This document shows, in pieces, positions 24,559 to 33,354 of a DNA stretch of 64,000 nucleotides. Position 1 is the stretch's first letter. Each line of letters starts with the position of its first letter. The DNA lies in contig NZ_AZUR01000001.1 in the NCBI RefSeq assembly GCF_000527175.1, positions 2,270,501 through 2,334,500 on the forward strand, given 5' to 3'. The translations under genes and the position numbers were made by a program. The notes under the pieces were generated by a model, which saw nothing but the letters and a program-made list of their open reading frames with translations, was not told the origin of the DNA and searched no databases. The DNA comes from Pseudogulbenkiania sp. MAI-1 (GTDB lineage Bacteria; Pseudomonadota; Gammaproteobacteria; Burkholderiales; Chromobacteriaceae).

Positions 24559-26169
24559 ATGTCCGCCGAATTGACCCGCATTGCCGAAGAAGTGGCGCGC
24601 CGCCGCACCTTCGCCATCATCTCCCACCCTGACGCCGGTAAGACCACGCTAACCGAGAAGCTGCTGCTGTTCTCGGGCGCGATCCAGATGGCCGGCACGG
24701 TCAAGGGCAAGAAAACCGGCAAGTTCGCCACCTCGGACTGGATGGAGATCGAGAAACAGCGCGGCATCTCGGTGGCCTCGTCGGTGATGCAGTTCGACTA
24801 CCGCGACCACACCGTCAACCTGCTCGATACCCCCGGCCACCAGGACTTCTCCGAAGACACCTACCGCGTGCTGACCGCGGTGGACTCGGCACTGATGGTG
24901 ATCGACGCCGCCAAGGGCGTGGAAGAGCAGACCATCAAGCTACTGAACGTGTGCCGTCTGCGCTCGACGCCTATCGTCACCTTCATGAACAAATACGACC
25001 GTGAAGTGCGCGATTCGCTCGAGCTCCTGGACGAGGTGGAGAGCGTGCTGAAGATCCGCTGCGCTCCGGTCACCTGGCCGATCGGCATGGGCAAGAACTT
25101 CCGCGGCGTGTACCACATGCTGCGCGACGAGGTGCTGCTGTTCGAAGCCGGCACCGAGAAGGTCACGCTCGACCTGGAAGTGATCCAGGGCATCGACAAC
25201 CCGCGCCTGGACGAGCTGTTCCCGCTGGAAATGGAGCAGTTGCGCATGGAGATCGAGCTGGTCAAGGGCGCCTCGAACGAGTTCAACCTGGACGAGTTCC
25301 TGGCCGGCGAGCTGACCCCGGTGTTCTTCGGCTCGGCGATCAACAACTTCGGCGTGCGCGAGATTCTCAACGCGCTGATCGACTGGGCGCCGATGCCGGC
25401 CGCGCGCGACGCCACCGTACGCGAGGTGGCGCCGACCGAAGAGCCGTTCTCCGGCTTCGTGTTCAAGATCCAGGCCAACATGGACCCGAAGCACCGCGAC
25501 CGTATCGCCTTCCTGCGCGTGTGCTCGGGCAAGTTCGAGCGCGGCATGAAGATGAAGCACCTGCGCCTGAACCGCGACATCGCCGCCTCCAGCGTGGTGA
25601 CCTTCATGTCGCACGATCGTGAGATCGTGGAAGAGGCTTTCGCCGGCGACATCATCGGCATCCCGAACCACGGCAACATCCAGATCGGCGACAGTTTCTC
25701 CGAGGGTGAGCAACTCGCCTTCACCGGCATTCCGTTCTTTGCACCGGAACTGTTCCGCTCGGTGCGCATCCGCAACCCACTGAAGCTCAAGCAGCTGCAG
25801 AAGGGCTTACAGCAACTGGGCGAAGAAGGCGCGGTGCAGGTGTTCAAGCCGCACAACGGCGGCGACCTGATTCTGGGCGCGGTCGGCGTGCTGCAGTTCG
25901 AGGTGGTGGCCTCGCGCCTGGCTGCCGAGTACGGCGTCGACGCGGTGTTCGAGTCGGCCAGCATCTGGTCGGCGCGCTGGGTGTCGTGCGAAGACCGCAA
26001 GAAACTGGAGGAGTTCGAGAAGGGCAACCTGAACAACCTGTCGATCGATGCGGGCGGCAACCTGGCCTACCTCGCGCCCAACCGCGTCAACCTGCAGCTG
26101 ACGCAGGAGCGCTGGCCGGCCATCACCTTCCACGAAACCCGTGAACACGCGGTCAAGCTGAACGACTGA
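24559..26169 (+). CDS. prfC: peptide chain release factor 3
   Basis: A 536-residue translational GTPase that recycles RF1/RF2 from the ribosome. G1 ISHPDAGKTTLTEKLLL, G2 region EKQRGISVASSVMQF, G3 LLDTPGHQDFSEDTYR, G4 TFMNKYDREVRD. RF3-specific features: GAIQMAGTVKGKKTGKFATSDWMEIEKQ and the C-terminal AVGVLQFEVVASRLAAEYGVDAVFE. The start at 24559 (MSAELTRIAEE) matches the family; in-frame codons further upstream are not needed. It is seven bases from the following mscS gene. Confidence 0.97.
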   Translation: MSAELTRIAEEVARRRTFAIISHPDAGKTTLTEKLLLFSGAIQMAGTVKGKKTGKFATSDWMEIEKQRGISVASSVMQFDYRDHTVNLLDTPGHQDFSEDTYRVLTAVDSALMVIDAAKGVEEQTIKLLNVCRLRSTPIVTFMNKYDREVRDSLELLDEVESVLKIRCAPVTWPIGMGKNFRGVYHMLRDEVLLFEAGTEKVTLDLEVIQGIDNPRLDELFPLEMEQLRMEIELVKGASNEFNLDEFLAGELTPVFFGSAINNFGVREILNALIDWAPMPAARDATVREVAPTEEPFSGFVFKIQANMDPKHRDRIAFLRVCSGKFERGMKMKHLRLNRDIAASSVVTFMSHDREIVEEAFAGDIIGIPNHGNIQIGDSFSEGEQLAFTGIPFFAPELFRSVRIRNPLKLKQLQKGLQQLGEEGAVQVFKPHNGGDLILGAVGVLQFEVVASRLAAEYGVDAVFESASIWSARWVSCEDRKKLEEFEKGNLNNLSIDAGGNLAYLAPNRVNLQLTQERWPAITFHETREHAVKLND

Positions 26170-26176
26170 GGCAGCG

Positions 26177-27034
26177 ATGCAGCCCTTGTTCGACTGGGTG
26201 GCTGGTCTCAGCCACTTGTACGTGATCGACATCATCCGCTCGGCCGCGCTGATATTGCTGCTGGTGGTGGTGCGCAACATGGTGATGCGCGCCATTTCGG
26301 CCAACCCGAAAGTGCCGGTGGAGGCGCGCCGGCGCTGGGCGATCAACCTGCGCAACGGTCTGGTGATCCTGGGCCTGATCGGCCTGGTCACGATCTGGGC
26401 CAAGGAGCTGGAAACCATCGCCCTGTCGATGGTGGCCTTCGCCGCAGCGCTGGTGGTGGCCACCAAGGAGCTGATCATGTGCGTAGGGGGCTCAGTCATC
26501 CGCACCATGAGCAACAGCTACGACCTAGGCGACCATATCGAGGTTGCCAACCTGCGCGGACGGGTGGTGGACATCAACCTGTTCTCCACCACCATCATGG
26601 AGATCGGCCCTCGCCACGACGCCCACCAGCTTACCGGGCGGGCGGTGTCCTTCCCCAACAGCCTCTTGCTGAGCCAGCCGGTGGTGCGCGAGAACTACAT
26701 GGGCGACTACGTGGTCCACGTCACCACCGTGGCCGTGCCCTACAGCGTCGCCCCGGCCCAGGCCGAACGCCTATTGAAGGCGGCGGCCGAAACCGCCTGC
26801 GCGCCGCACGTGCCGGCGGCGCGCCAGCACATGGAGCGGATCGCCGCACGCCATCTGGTCGACACCCCGTCGGTGGAGCCGCGCATCGCGATCTTCCCGA
26901 TCGACGACAAGCGCTATAACCTGATCCTGCGCATCGCCATTCCCGCCAAGGAGCGGCACCGCGTCGAACAGGCGATACTGCACCAGTTCATGAGCAGCTG
27001 CTTCCCGGAAAAGAAGGTAGAGCAACCGCTCTAA
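26177..27034 (+). CDS. small-conductance mechanosensitive channel family protein (MscS)
   Basis: A 285-residue MscS-domain membrane protein. Three helices lie in the first 110 residues; the third (ALSMVAFAAALVVATKELIMCVGGSVIRTMSNSYDLGDHIEV) has the pore-lining Ala/Gly pattern and the following beta-domain motif (GDHIEVANLRGRVVDINLFSTTIMEIG). The sequence FPNSLLLSQPVVREN matches the MscS middle domain; the C-terminal alpha/beta domain is present. It starts seven bases after prfC and is probably co-transcribed. Confidence 0.88.
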   Translation: MQPLFDWVAGLSHLYVIDIIRSAALILLLVVVRNMVMRAISANPKVPVEARRRWAINLRNGLVILGLIGLVTIWAKELETIALSMVAFAAALVVATKELIMCVGGSVIRTMSNSYDLGDHIEVANLRGRVVDINLFSTTIMEIGPRHDAHQLTGRAVSFPNSLLLSQPVVRENYMGDYVVHVTTVAVPYSVAPAQAERLLKAAAETACAPHVPAARQHMERIAARHLVDTPSVEPRIAIFPIDDKRYNLILRIAIPAKERHRVEQAILHQFMSSCFPEKKVEQPL

Positions 27035-27077
27035 ACATGGCATACTCGCCGCCATCACCCCGCTGCCACCCCGTTCC

Positions 27078-27722
27078 ATGACCCAAAAACGCATCAAGAC
27101 TTACGATCGCATCGTTGCAGAAAGCCTGACGCTGTTCAACGAGCAGGGCGAGCGCAGCATCAGCACCAACCACATCGCCGCCCATCTGGGCATCAGCCCC
27201 GGCAATCTGTACTACCACTTCCGCAACAAGGAAGAGATCGTCCATCAGATCTTCCTGCAGTACCGCCGCTTCATGACCGAACGGCTGGCCGTGCCATCCG
27301 AGCGCGAGCTGACGGTGGACGATCTGGTGAACTACCTGGATACCGCCTTCCAGGCCATGTGGCGGTTTCGCTTCATGTTCTACGACTTGCCGGGACTGCT
27401 GGCGCGCAATCCCCTGTTGCAGAACGAGTATCATCAGTTCGTCAACAGCGAACTGAAGAACATTCTCGGCAACCACTTCCGCGCCTTCATCCAGCTGGGC
27501 CTGCTGAAGATGGACGACGACGATATCGAATCGATCACGATCAACATCTGGCTGGTGGTGAAATTCTGGTTCGCCTTCGAGCAGACTGCCCATCCCAAGG
27601 CCGTCATCACCGAGGCGGCCGGCCGGCGCGGCGTCAAGCAAGTGCTCACGCTGCTCAAGCCTTATGTCCAGCCGCCATTCATACCCGCCTTCGCCGAGCT
27701 GCGCAGCCGCTACGGCGACTGA
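27078..27722 (+). CDS. TetR family transcriptional regulator
   Basis: A 214-residue regulator with the TetR N-terminal HTH: YDRIVAESLTLFNEQGERSISTNHIAAHLGISPGNLYYHFRNKEEIVHQIF. The ligand domain (residues 60-214) has an unusual high content of aromatic residues (WRFRFMFYDLPGLLARNPLL), a pattern shared by a subgroup of TetR proteins with unknown ligand. It lies 43 bases after mscS and upstream of pqiABC, which it may regulate; no operator palindrome was identified. Confidence 0.9.
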   Translation: MTQKRIKTYDRIVAESLTLFNEQGERSISTNHIAAHLGISPGNLYYHFRNKEEIVHQIFLQYRRFMTERLAVPSERELTVDDLVNYLDTAFQAMWRFRFMFYDLPGLLARNPLLQNEYHQFVNSELKNILGNHFRAFIQLGLLKMDDDDIESITINIWLVVKFWFAFEQTAHPKAVITEAAGRRGVKQVLTLLKPYVQPPFIPAFAELRSRYGD

Positions 27723-27838
27723 GTCCGGCATGGGCAGAGCCCAGGCAACCCGCACGGCTCGACCGCCGACAGACCCCTTCCGGCAGGATTTCGACGTAGA
27801 CTGTCAGTTGTCGCGATACCCAGCCGACCCAGCATACG

Positions 27839-29131
27839 ATGCCCGCCCCTCCGACCATCCTGCCCGCTCCCGTCGAGCCCGTAGCCCTACCCGCACACGC
27901 CATGGCCTGCCCGCAGTGCGGCCTGCATGTCGAGCTGCCCGCCCTGGAGAGAGGCGAGGAGGCCACCTGCCCGCGTTGCGACGAGCATCTGGTCAGCATC
28001 CCGCACTCCCCCATCGACGAGCCTCTGGCTATGGCCTGGACCTCGCTGATCCTGCTGCTGCTGGCCTGCAGCTTCCCTCTGCTGGCCATCGACGTGCAGG
28101 GCAACCAGACCCAGATCACGCTGCTGGAAAGCGCCGAGACCATCTACCGCCGCGACTTCGCCCTGCTGGCTAACGTGCTGCTGCTTTGCGTGCTGTTGCT
28201 GCCGGCCATCTTTCTGCTCTCCACCATCTACCTGTTCAGCGGCATCAGGACCGGGCGCCGATTACCCTGGATGAAGCCGCTGGGCCGGCTGTCCGTGGCA
28301 ATCCAGCCGTGGATGATGGTCGACGTGTTCCTGCTCGGCGCCATCGTCAGCATGATCAAGATGGCGTCGCTGGCGCAGGTGGGGTTCGGGCTGTCGTTCT
28401 GGGCCTTGCTGGGCTTCAGTCTGGCACTGACACGCACCGGCAGCCTGGTCGAAGCGCACTGGCTGCACTACCGCATCAACCTGCTCCATGGTATCGACCC
28501 GACCCAACGGCCGGCGGAGCCCTGCCACGGTTGCCAGGTGTGCGGCTTCTTCTCGCCGGCATCCGCCGGGCACTGCCAGTATTGCCATGCAACCCTGCAC
28601 GCACGCCACCCGCACAGCCTGCAAAAGACCGTGGCGCTCCTGGCGACCGCCATCGTGCTCTACCTGCCGGCCAATCTCTATCCCATCATGCTGACCGAGT
28701 CGCTGGGGCGCACCACGCCCTCGACCATCGTCGAGGGCATTTTCCTGCTGTGGGAGAAAGGTTCGTACCCGATCGCGCTGATCATCTTCGTCGCCAGCGT
28801 GTTCATCCCCATCGTCAAGATGATCGCGCTGGCCGCGCTCTGCCTGGCCGCCTCGCGCCCGCACCGGACTCGCCCGCTGCACCTGACCCGGCTGTATCGC
28901 ATCGTCGATTTCATCGGCCGCTGGTCGATGGTCGACGTGTTCGTGGTGATCATCCTGGTGACGCTGGTACGCATGGGCTCGCTGATGTCGGTCCACCCCG
29001 GCGTGGCCGCCGTTTCCTTCTGTGGCGTGGTGCTGGCGACCATGCTGTCCGCCATGAGTTTTGACGTACGCATGCTGTGGGATGTACAACACCCGGTATC
29101 AACCGGACGAGAACATGACGAATTCGACTGA
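27839..29131 (+). CDS. pqiA: intermembrane transport protein PqiA
   Basis: A 430-residue inner-membrane protein with two PqiA modules. Each starts with a rubredoxin-like zinc ribbon: CPQCGLHVELPALERGEEATCPRC near residue 23, and CHGCQVCGFFSPASAGHCQYC near residue 223. Each is followed by four helices, e.g. LLLLACSFPLLAIDVQG and LYLPANLYPIMLTESLGRTT...TIVEGIFLLWEKGSYPIALIIFVASVFIPIVKM. The ATG at 27839 gives a proline-rich lead; ATG 27902 just before CPQC is an alternative. It overlaps pqiB by 17 bases. PqiABC forms a lipid transport bridge across the envelope. Confidence 0.93.
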   Translation: MPAPPTILPAPVEPVALPAHAMACPQCGLHVELPALERGEEATCPRCDEHLVSIPHSPIDEPLAMAWTSLILLLLACSFPLLAIDVQGNQTQITLLESAETIYRRDFALLANVLLLCVLLLPAIFLLSTIYLFSGIRTGRRLPWMKPLGRLSVAIQPWMMVDVFLLGAIVSMIKMASLAQVGFGLSFWALLGFSLALTRTGSLVEAHWLHYRINLLHGIDPTQRPAEPCHGCQVCGFFSPASAGHCQYCHATLHARHPHSLQKTVALLATAIVLYLPANLYPIMLTESLGRTTPSTIVEGIFLLWEKGSYPIALIIFVASVFIPIVKMIALAALCLAASRPHRTRPLHLTRLYRIVDFIGRWSMVDVFVVIILVTLVRMGSLMSVHPGVAAVSFCGVVLATMLSAMSFDVRMLWDVQHPVSTGREHDEFD

Positions 29132-30764
29132 CGAAAACCAAGGTCCGGCGCGGATACGGCCGCTCAAGCGGCTGTCCCTGGTCTGGGTCGTACCGATCAT
29201 CGCCATTCTGGCGGGCTTGTGGATGGTCTATGACACCTGGAGCAAGCTCGGACCGGAAATCACCCTGAGCATGGCCAACGCCGAGGGGGTCGCTCCGGAA
29301 AAGACCACCATCAAGGTGCTCGACGTGAGCATCGGCAAGGTGACGGCCGTCCGGCTCAGCCCGGACAACAAGAGCGTGCGGGTCACCGCCCGGCTGGACG
29401 CCGGCACCGAATCGCTGCTGAGTGCCGACACCCGCTTCTGGGTGGTCAAGCCGCGCATCGACAAGACCGGGGTATCGGGCCTGGGCACACTGCTCTCCGG
29501 CGCCTATATCCAGTTGCAGCCGGGCAAGTCGCCGGAACGGAAAACCGAATTCCAAGCCTTGCCGTCGGCGCCGGTCACCGGTCCCGACGTTCCCGGCTTG
29601 CGCATACGGCTGAGCGGCCAGAACGTGAAAGTGCTGTCGGTGGCCGATCCGGTGCTGTATCAGGGCTTCCAGGTCGGACGGGTGGAAACGGCCAACTTCG
29701 ACCCGGCTACCCGACAGATGAATTACCAGTTGTTCATCGAGCAGCCTTACGACCGGCTGGTGACCGATACCTCCCGCTTCTGGGTCGCCAGCGGCTTGCA
29801 GATCAGCGCCACCGCCGAGGGGCTCAAGATCCGCACCGGTTCGCTGGAGTCCTTGGTCAGTGGTGGCGTGGCCTTCGACGTGCCCCCCGGCCGGCCGCTG
29901 GGCGAGCGGGTCGCCAATATGACGCCGTTCACCCTCTACCCGGATCAGGACAGCATCTCCGAACAATACACGGGCCGCCATATCGATTACCTGGCGTTCT
30001 TCGACGAGTCGGTACGCGGCCTGACGGTCGGGGCACCGGTGGAGTACCGCGGCCTGCGCATCGGCACGGTGCAGGCGCTGCCCTACCCGCTGAAGAACCG
30101 GAAACGCTGGGTGCTCGGCGAGCGGCGCATCCCGGTGCTGCTGCGGATCGAGCCCGACCGCATCGAATCGTTCACCCCCTCGCGGCCAAACGACTGGCAG
30201 CAGGAAATCGAACACGCCATCGGAGAAGGTCTGAACGCCCGGCTGAAAACCGGCAACCTGCTGACCGGCGCGGTGTTCGTCGATCTCGACTTCGACGGCA
30301 AGCTGCGGGAGCAGCGCATGGCTCGCATCGACGGCTTGCCGGTGCTGCCGACCACGAGCGGCGGGCTGGCCCAGATCGAGGCGAAAGTGATAGCCCTGCT
30401 CGACAAGCTCAACGGGCTGAAACTCGAGACGACGCTGGGCAACGCCGATCAAACGCTGGCCGAAGGCCAGCAGACACTGGCCGAAGTCCGCCGCCTGACC
30501 CAGCGTGTGGACGCGCTGCTGGCCCAGCCGGACACGCAGCGCCTGCCGCAGGATCTGCGCAACACCTTGCAGGAGCTGCAGCGCACGCTGGAGGGCGTCT
30601 CGCCGCAGTCGCCGGCTTACCAGCAGTTGCAGCAATCGCTGTCGACGCTGAACCAGCTGTTGCAGGAGATGCGCCCGGTGGTCCGCACCCTGGACGAAAC
30701 CCCCAACGCGCTGCTGTTCAACCGTTCCGGGCGCGACCCCGAGCCGAAAGGAGCCACGCCATGA
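29115..30764 (+). CDS. pqiB: intermembrane transport protein PqiB (MCE/MlaD domains)
   Basis: A 549-residue protein with one N-terminal helix (LSLVWVVPIIAILAGLWMVYDTW) and three MCE domains, at about residues 40-130, 155-220 and 280-390; each carries the beta-barrel pattern, e.g. ITLSMANAEGVAPEKTTIKVLDVSIGKVTAV, LRIRLSGQNVKVLSVADPVLYQGFQVGRVETANFD and FFDESVRGLTVGAPVEYRGLRIGTVQAL. The C-terminal part (residues 430-530) is a helical needle segment rich in Leu/Gln. The start at 29115 lies inside pqiA; the stop overlaps pqiC by four bases. The three-MCE architecture is that of E. coli PqiB. Confidence 0.93.
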   Translation: MTNSTDENQGPARIRPLKRLSLVWVVPIIAILAGLWMVYDTWSKLGPEITLSMANAEGVAPEKTTIKVLDVSIGKVTAVRLSPDNKSVRVTARLDAGTESLLSADTRFWVVKPRIDKTGVSGLGTLLSGAYIQLQPGKSPERKTEFQALPSAPVTGPDVPGLRIRLSGQNVKVLSVADPVLYQGFQVGRVETANFDPATRQMNYQLFIEQPYDRLVTDTSRFWVASGLQISATAEGLKIRTGSLESLVSGGVAFDVPPGRPLGERVANMTPFTLYPDQDSISEQYTGRHIDYLAFFDESVRGLTVGAPVEYRGLRIGTVQALPYPLKNRKRWVLGERRIPVLLRIEPDRIESFTPSRPNDWQQEIEHAIGEGLNARLKTGNLLTGAVFVDLDFDGKLREQRMARIDGLPVLPTTSGGLAQIEAKVIALLDKLNGLKLETTLGNADQTLAEGQQTLAEVRRLTQRVDALLAQPDTQRLPQDLRNTLQELQRTLEGVSPQSPAYQQLQQSLSTLNQLLQEMRPVVRTLDETPNALLFNRSGRDPEPKGATP

Positions 30765-31342
30765 CCCGACTGCCCGGTCTCACCCTGCTGGCGCTGCTGG
30801 CGGGCTGCGCCAGTTCCCCTGCCGTGCACTATTACCGGCTGACGGACGATACGGCGTCTGCTACAGCCCCGGCGGCGGCCGTCGTGGGCAACATCCTGGT
30901 CACCGTCAGACTGCCCGACTACCTGAACGACCGCCACATCGTCTACCAGAGCGACGACGTCACGATCGAAGCGGCCCGCCACAGCCTCTGGGCCGAAGCC
31001 CCGGAGCAGGCCATCCCCCGGCGCCTGAGTGCCGAACTGGGGCAGCGCCTGCCCCGTTACGGCTGGACCACCCCGCTCGCCGCCGGCAGTTCCAGTGGCC
31101 CGACGCTGCTGGTGGTGTTCGACCAGTTCAACGGCCGTTTCGACGGTCGCGCGGTGCTCAGCGGACACTGGCTGCTGCGCGATGGCCGGCAGACCACGCC
31201 AGCCAGGCAGCCCTTCCGCATCGAGGTGGTGCAACGGGGTGACGGTTACCCGGCGCTGGTACGGGCGCTCAACCAGGGACTGGCCGAGCTGGCCGGAGAG
31301 ATTTCCCAAAAGCTGCCCGCACCGGCATTCAAGCCGTCCTGA
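30761..31342 (+). CDS. pqiC: outer-membrane lipoprotein PqiC (YmbA family)
   Basis: A 193-residue lipoprotein: signal LPGLTLLALLAGC with lipobox LLAGC, then SSPAVHYYRL, the start of the ABC-type transport auxiliary (PqiC/YmbA) domain; later VTVRLPDYLNDRHIVYQSDDVTIEAARHSLWAEAPEQAIPRRLSAELG is characteristic. The product completes the PqiABC bridge on the outer membrane. Coupled to pqiB by an ATGA overlap; the last gene of the operon. Confidence 0.9.
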   Translation: MTRLPGLTLLALLAGCASSPAVHYYRLTDDTASATAPAAAVVGNILVTVRLPDYLNDRHIVYQSDDVTIEAARHSLWAEAPEQAIPRRLSAELGQRLPRYGWTTPLAAGSSSGPTLLVVFDQFNGRFDGRAVLSGHWLLRDGRQTTPARQPFRIEVVQRGDGYPALVRALNQGLAELAGEISQKLPAPAFKPS

Positions 31343-31427
31343 GCGCTGCGGCATCAGCTTCGGCAACCAGCGCATCCTGGTGCTGCAGGAAGAATGGCAG
31401 GAAGAGAAGAATGGAGAGACCTGGGCC

Positions 31428-31751
31428 TCAGTTGGTTTCGCCCAGACTTTTTTGCAAGCGACGAGCAAACACCGTCATTTCCTTGACCGCCTGGATGTCC
31501 CCCTTGGCTTGAGCGACTGTAATGCCCTCCTGGTAGACCGCCAATGCCTCTCGCTCCTTGCCGGCGGCGGCCAGCACCTTGCCCAGCAGCTTCCAGGCAG
31601 CCGAGTAGTCTTTCTGCATCGAGAGCGCCGCCCGGAGATGCGCTTCCGCCTCCGTCCAGTTTTGCAGATGCGCGTACTCGTTGGCGATGCCGAAACGCAA
31701 CAAGGCTCCGTCGCGTGGGGTGCCAAGCAGTTTCAACAGATTGTCCAGCAT
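31428..31751 (-). CDS. tetratricopeptide repeat protein
   Basis: A 107-residue protein that is essentially two to three TPR helix pairs: LLRFGIANEYAHLQNWTEAEAHLRAAL, DYSAAWKLLGKVLAAAGKEREALAVYQEGI, KGDIQAVKEMTVFARRLQ. Start chosen at ATG 31751 (MLDNLLKLLG); an in-frame reading starts at 31790. It lies 57 bases after the stop of the diguanylate cyclase gene on the same strand and may be expressed with it. TPR proteins of this size mediate protein-protein contacts; the partner is unknown. Confidence 0.8.
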   Translation of the reverse strand: MLDNLLKLLGTPRDGALLRFGIANEYAHLQNWTEAEAHLRAALSMQKDYSAAWKLLGKVLAAAGKEREALAVYQEGITVAQAKGDIQAVKEMTVFARRLQKSLGETN

Positions 31752-31808
31752 CGGTGGCACACTCGCCCTCCTTGTTTCTTGGGGAACCAAGCGTCAGCCC
31801 GACAGGTA

Positions 31809-33149
31809 TCAGGCGGTTTCGGAAAAAAGGCTGACCCGGTTGCGGCCCGCTTGTTTGGCCGCATTCAGAGCCCGCTCCGCTCTCATCAGCACCGACTCGC
31901 CATCGAGCTGGCCGGAGACAAACTCGGCGATGCCGATGCTGACCGTCACCTGCACCGGCACACCTTCATGCCACAAGACATGGCTGAGCAGCGCCAGCCG
32001 CAACGCCTCCGCCACGTCCTTCGCGTTCTTGCCGGGGCACCCCGGCAGCAACACGGCGAATTCCTCCCCTCCCAGGCGCCCCAGGGTGTCGGTGCTCCGC
32101 AGCGCTTGACGGCACAGCCCGACCAGTGCTTTCAGCACCTTGTCACCGGCGGCATGCCCATGAATGTCGTTGATGCTCTTGAAGTGATCGACATCCAGTA
32201 TCAGAAGCGAGGTGGGGGTACCGTAACGACGGAAGCGGGCATATTCTTCGGACAATCGCAACATGAAGGTACGTCGGTTGGCGCCCCCTGTCAGAGGGTC
32301 GGTCGTGGCCAGCAGAAACAGTTCCTGCTCCTGCTGCTTGCGCTGGGTGACGTCGCGGTAGATCCACATCGGACCGCTGTACATGCCATCGAGGAAGATG
32401 GGCACGTGATCGCGCTCCAGCGAGCGACCATCGGCCATGGCCAGTTGCTCGCCATTGACCGGCCGATGCCAGGAAATCGCTTGATCGGTCGACGCGAGGA
32501 AGTGCTCGGGGTTGGCGAACTGGCCACTGATTGCCACGGCGTACTTGCGTCCGTCACCTCCCTGCAGCTCGGCCGGTTTTCGTTCGAGGGCGAACATGTC
32601 GCAAAAACGCTGGTTGGCGAGCAGCACACGGCCTTGACTGTCCTCGACCAGCACGCCACCCTGAAAGCTCTCGATCACCGCGGACAAGCGCTGCTGCAGC
32701 AGATGCAGGTCGTGCTCGACAGGCTCTAGTGCGGTCGCCACGCAGACATGGCCAGCCGCCTCGCCCGCCACCCGCAGCCGGCTCACACGCAGCCGCAGCC
32801 GACGCCAGCTTCCATCCGGTGCACGGCCGAGGCAGTCTGCGCTCACCGTCTCGTCACCCTGCCCCTCCGCGCACAAACCCGCGAAGACGGAAGCCTCCGC
32901 TGCGTCGGCAGGCCATTGCTTTTCCGGCAGCTGGCGGAACAAGGCGGCAGCCGGCTGGCCGAGCAATTCATCCTCCCGCCCCCCCAGCAAGCGCTCGGCG
33001 CCACGGTTGAAAAACGTGAGGCGACCATGCGGATCGACGGCGATGATGGCGACGTCGGCAGTGGCGGCCAGCACACTGCTCAGAAAAGCCACGTTACCGT
33101 CGGCACCCGCCGAAGCCTCGGCAGCAGACATGGTGATGGTGTCAGACAC
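31809..33149 (-). CDS. diguanylate cyclase with two PAS domains
   Basis: A 446-residue signalling protein. PAS 1 (residues about 15-135) has ADVAIIAVDPHGRLTFFNRGAERLLGG; PAS 2 (about 145-275) has GGVLVEDSQGRVLLANQRFCDMF and the PAC-type MWIYRDVTQRKQQEQEL. The GGDEF domain follows: LATTDPLTGGANRRTF, LILDVDHFKSINDIHGHAAGD, and the active-site GGEEF within RSTDTLGRLGGEEF, where RSTD five residues earlier forms a complete RxxD inhibitory site. No EAL domain and no membrane helix. I place the start at GTG 33149, four bases after a perfect AGGAGG; ATG 33131 and ATG 33167 lack a ribosome-binding site. It synthesises c-di-GMP. Confidence 0.9.
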   Translation of the reverse strand: MSDTITMSAAEASAGADGNVAFLSSVLAATADVAIIAVDPHGRLTFFNRGAERLLGGREDELLGQPAAALFRQLPEKQWPADAAEASVFAGLCAEGQGDETVSADCLGRAPDGSWRRLRLRVSRLRVAGEAAGHVCVATALEPVEHDLHLLQQRLSAVIESFQGGVLVEDSQGRVLLANQRFCDMFALERKPAELQGGDGRKYAVAISGQFANPEHFLASTDQAISWHRPVNGEQLAMADGRSLERDHVPIFLDGMYSGPMWIYRDVTQRKQQEQELFLLATTDPLTGGANRRTFMLRLSEEYARFRRYGTPTSLLILDVDHFKSINDIHGHAAGDKVLKALVGLCRQALRSTDTLGRLGGEEFAVLLPGCPGKNAKDVAEALRLALLSHVLWHEGVPVQVTVSIGIAEFVSGQLDGESVLMRAERALNAAKQAGRNRVSLFSETA

Positions 33150-33304
33150 AGAGCCTCCTCCGGCCATGCGGCTTGTTTTGTTGTTGTGCCCGGCTGAGCG
33201 GGTGGGATGGAAACGGCGGCGGTGGTCACCACAGTTCAATCGTCCTGCATAACTAGCAGTTTAGGCTCATCCGGAACAAACCGGCAGCGGCGGCCACCTC
33301 AGAA

Positions 33305-33338
33305 CGACAAAAGCGCGGTTTTGCCCGCGCTTTTGTCG
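33305..33338 (-). terminator. terminator hairpin after ftsK
   Basis: A perfect 13-base stem: CGACAAAAGCGCG (33305-33317) with CGCGCTTTTGTCG (33326-33338) and an eight-base loop, 17 bases after the ftsK stop on the minus strand. The A and T tracts are inside the stem, so it could work in both directions. Confidence 0.8.
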
Positions 33339-33354
33339 CCTGAAAAGGACAGGT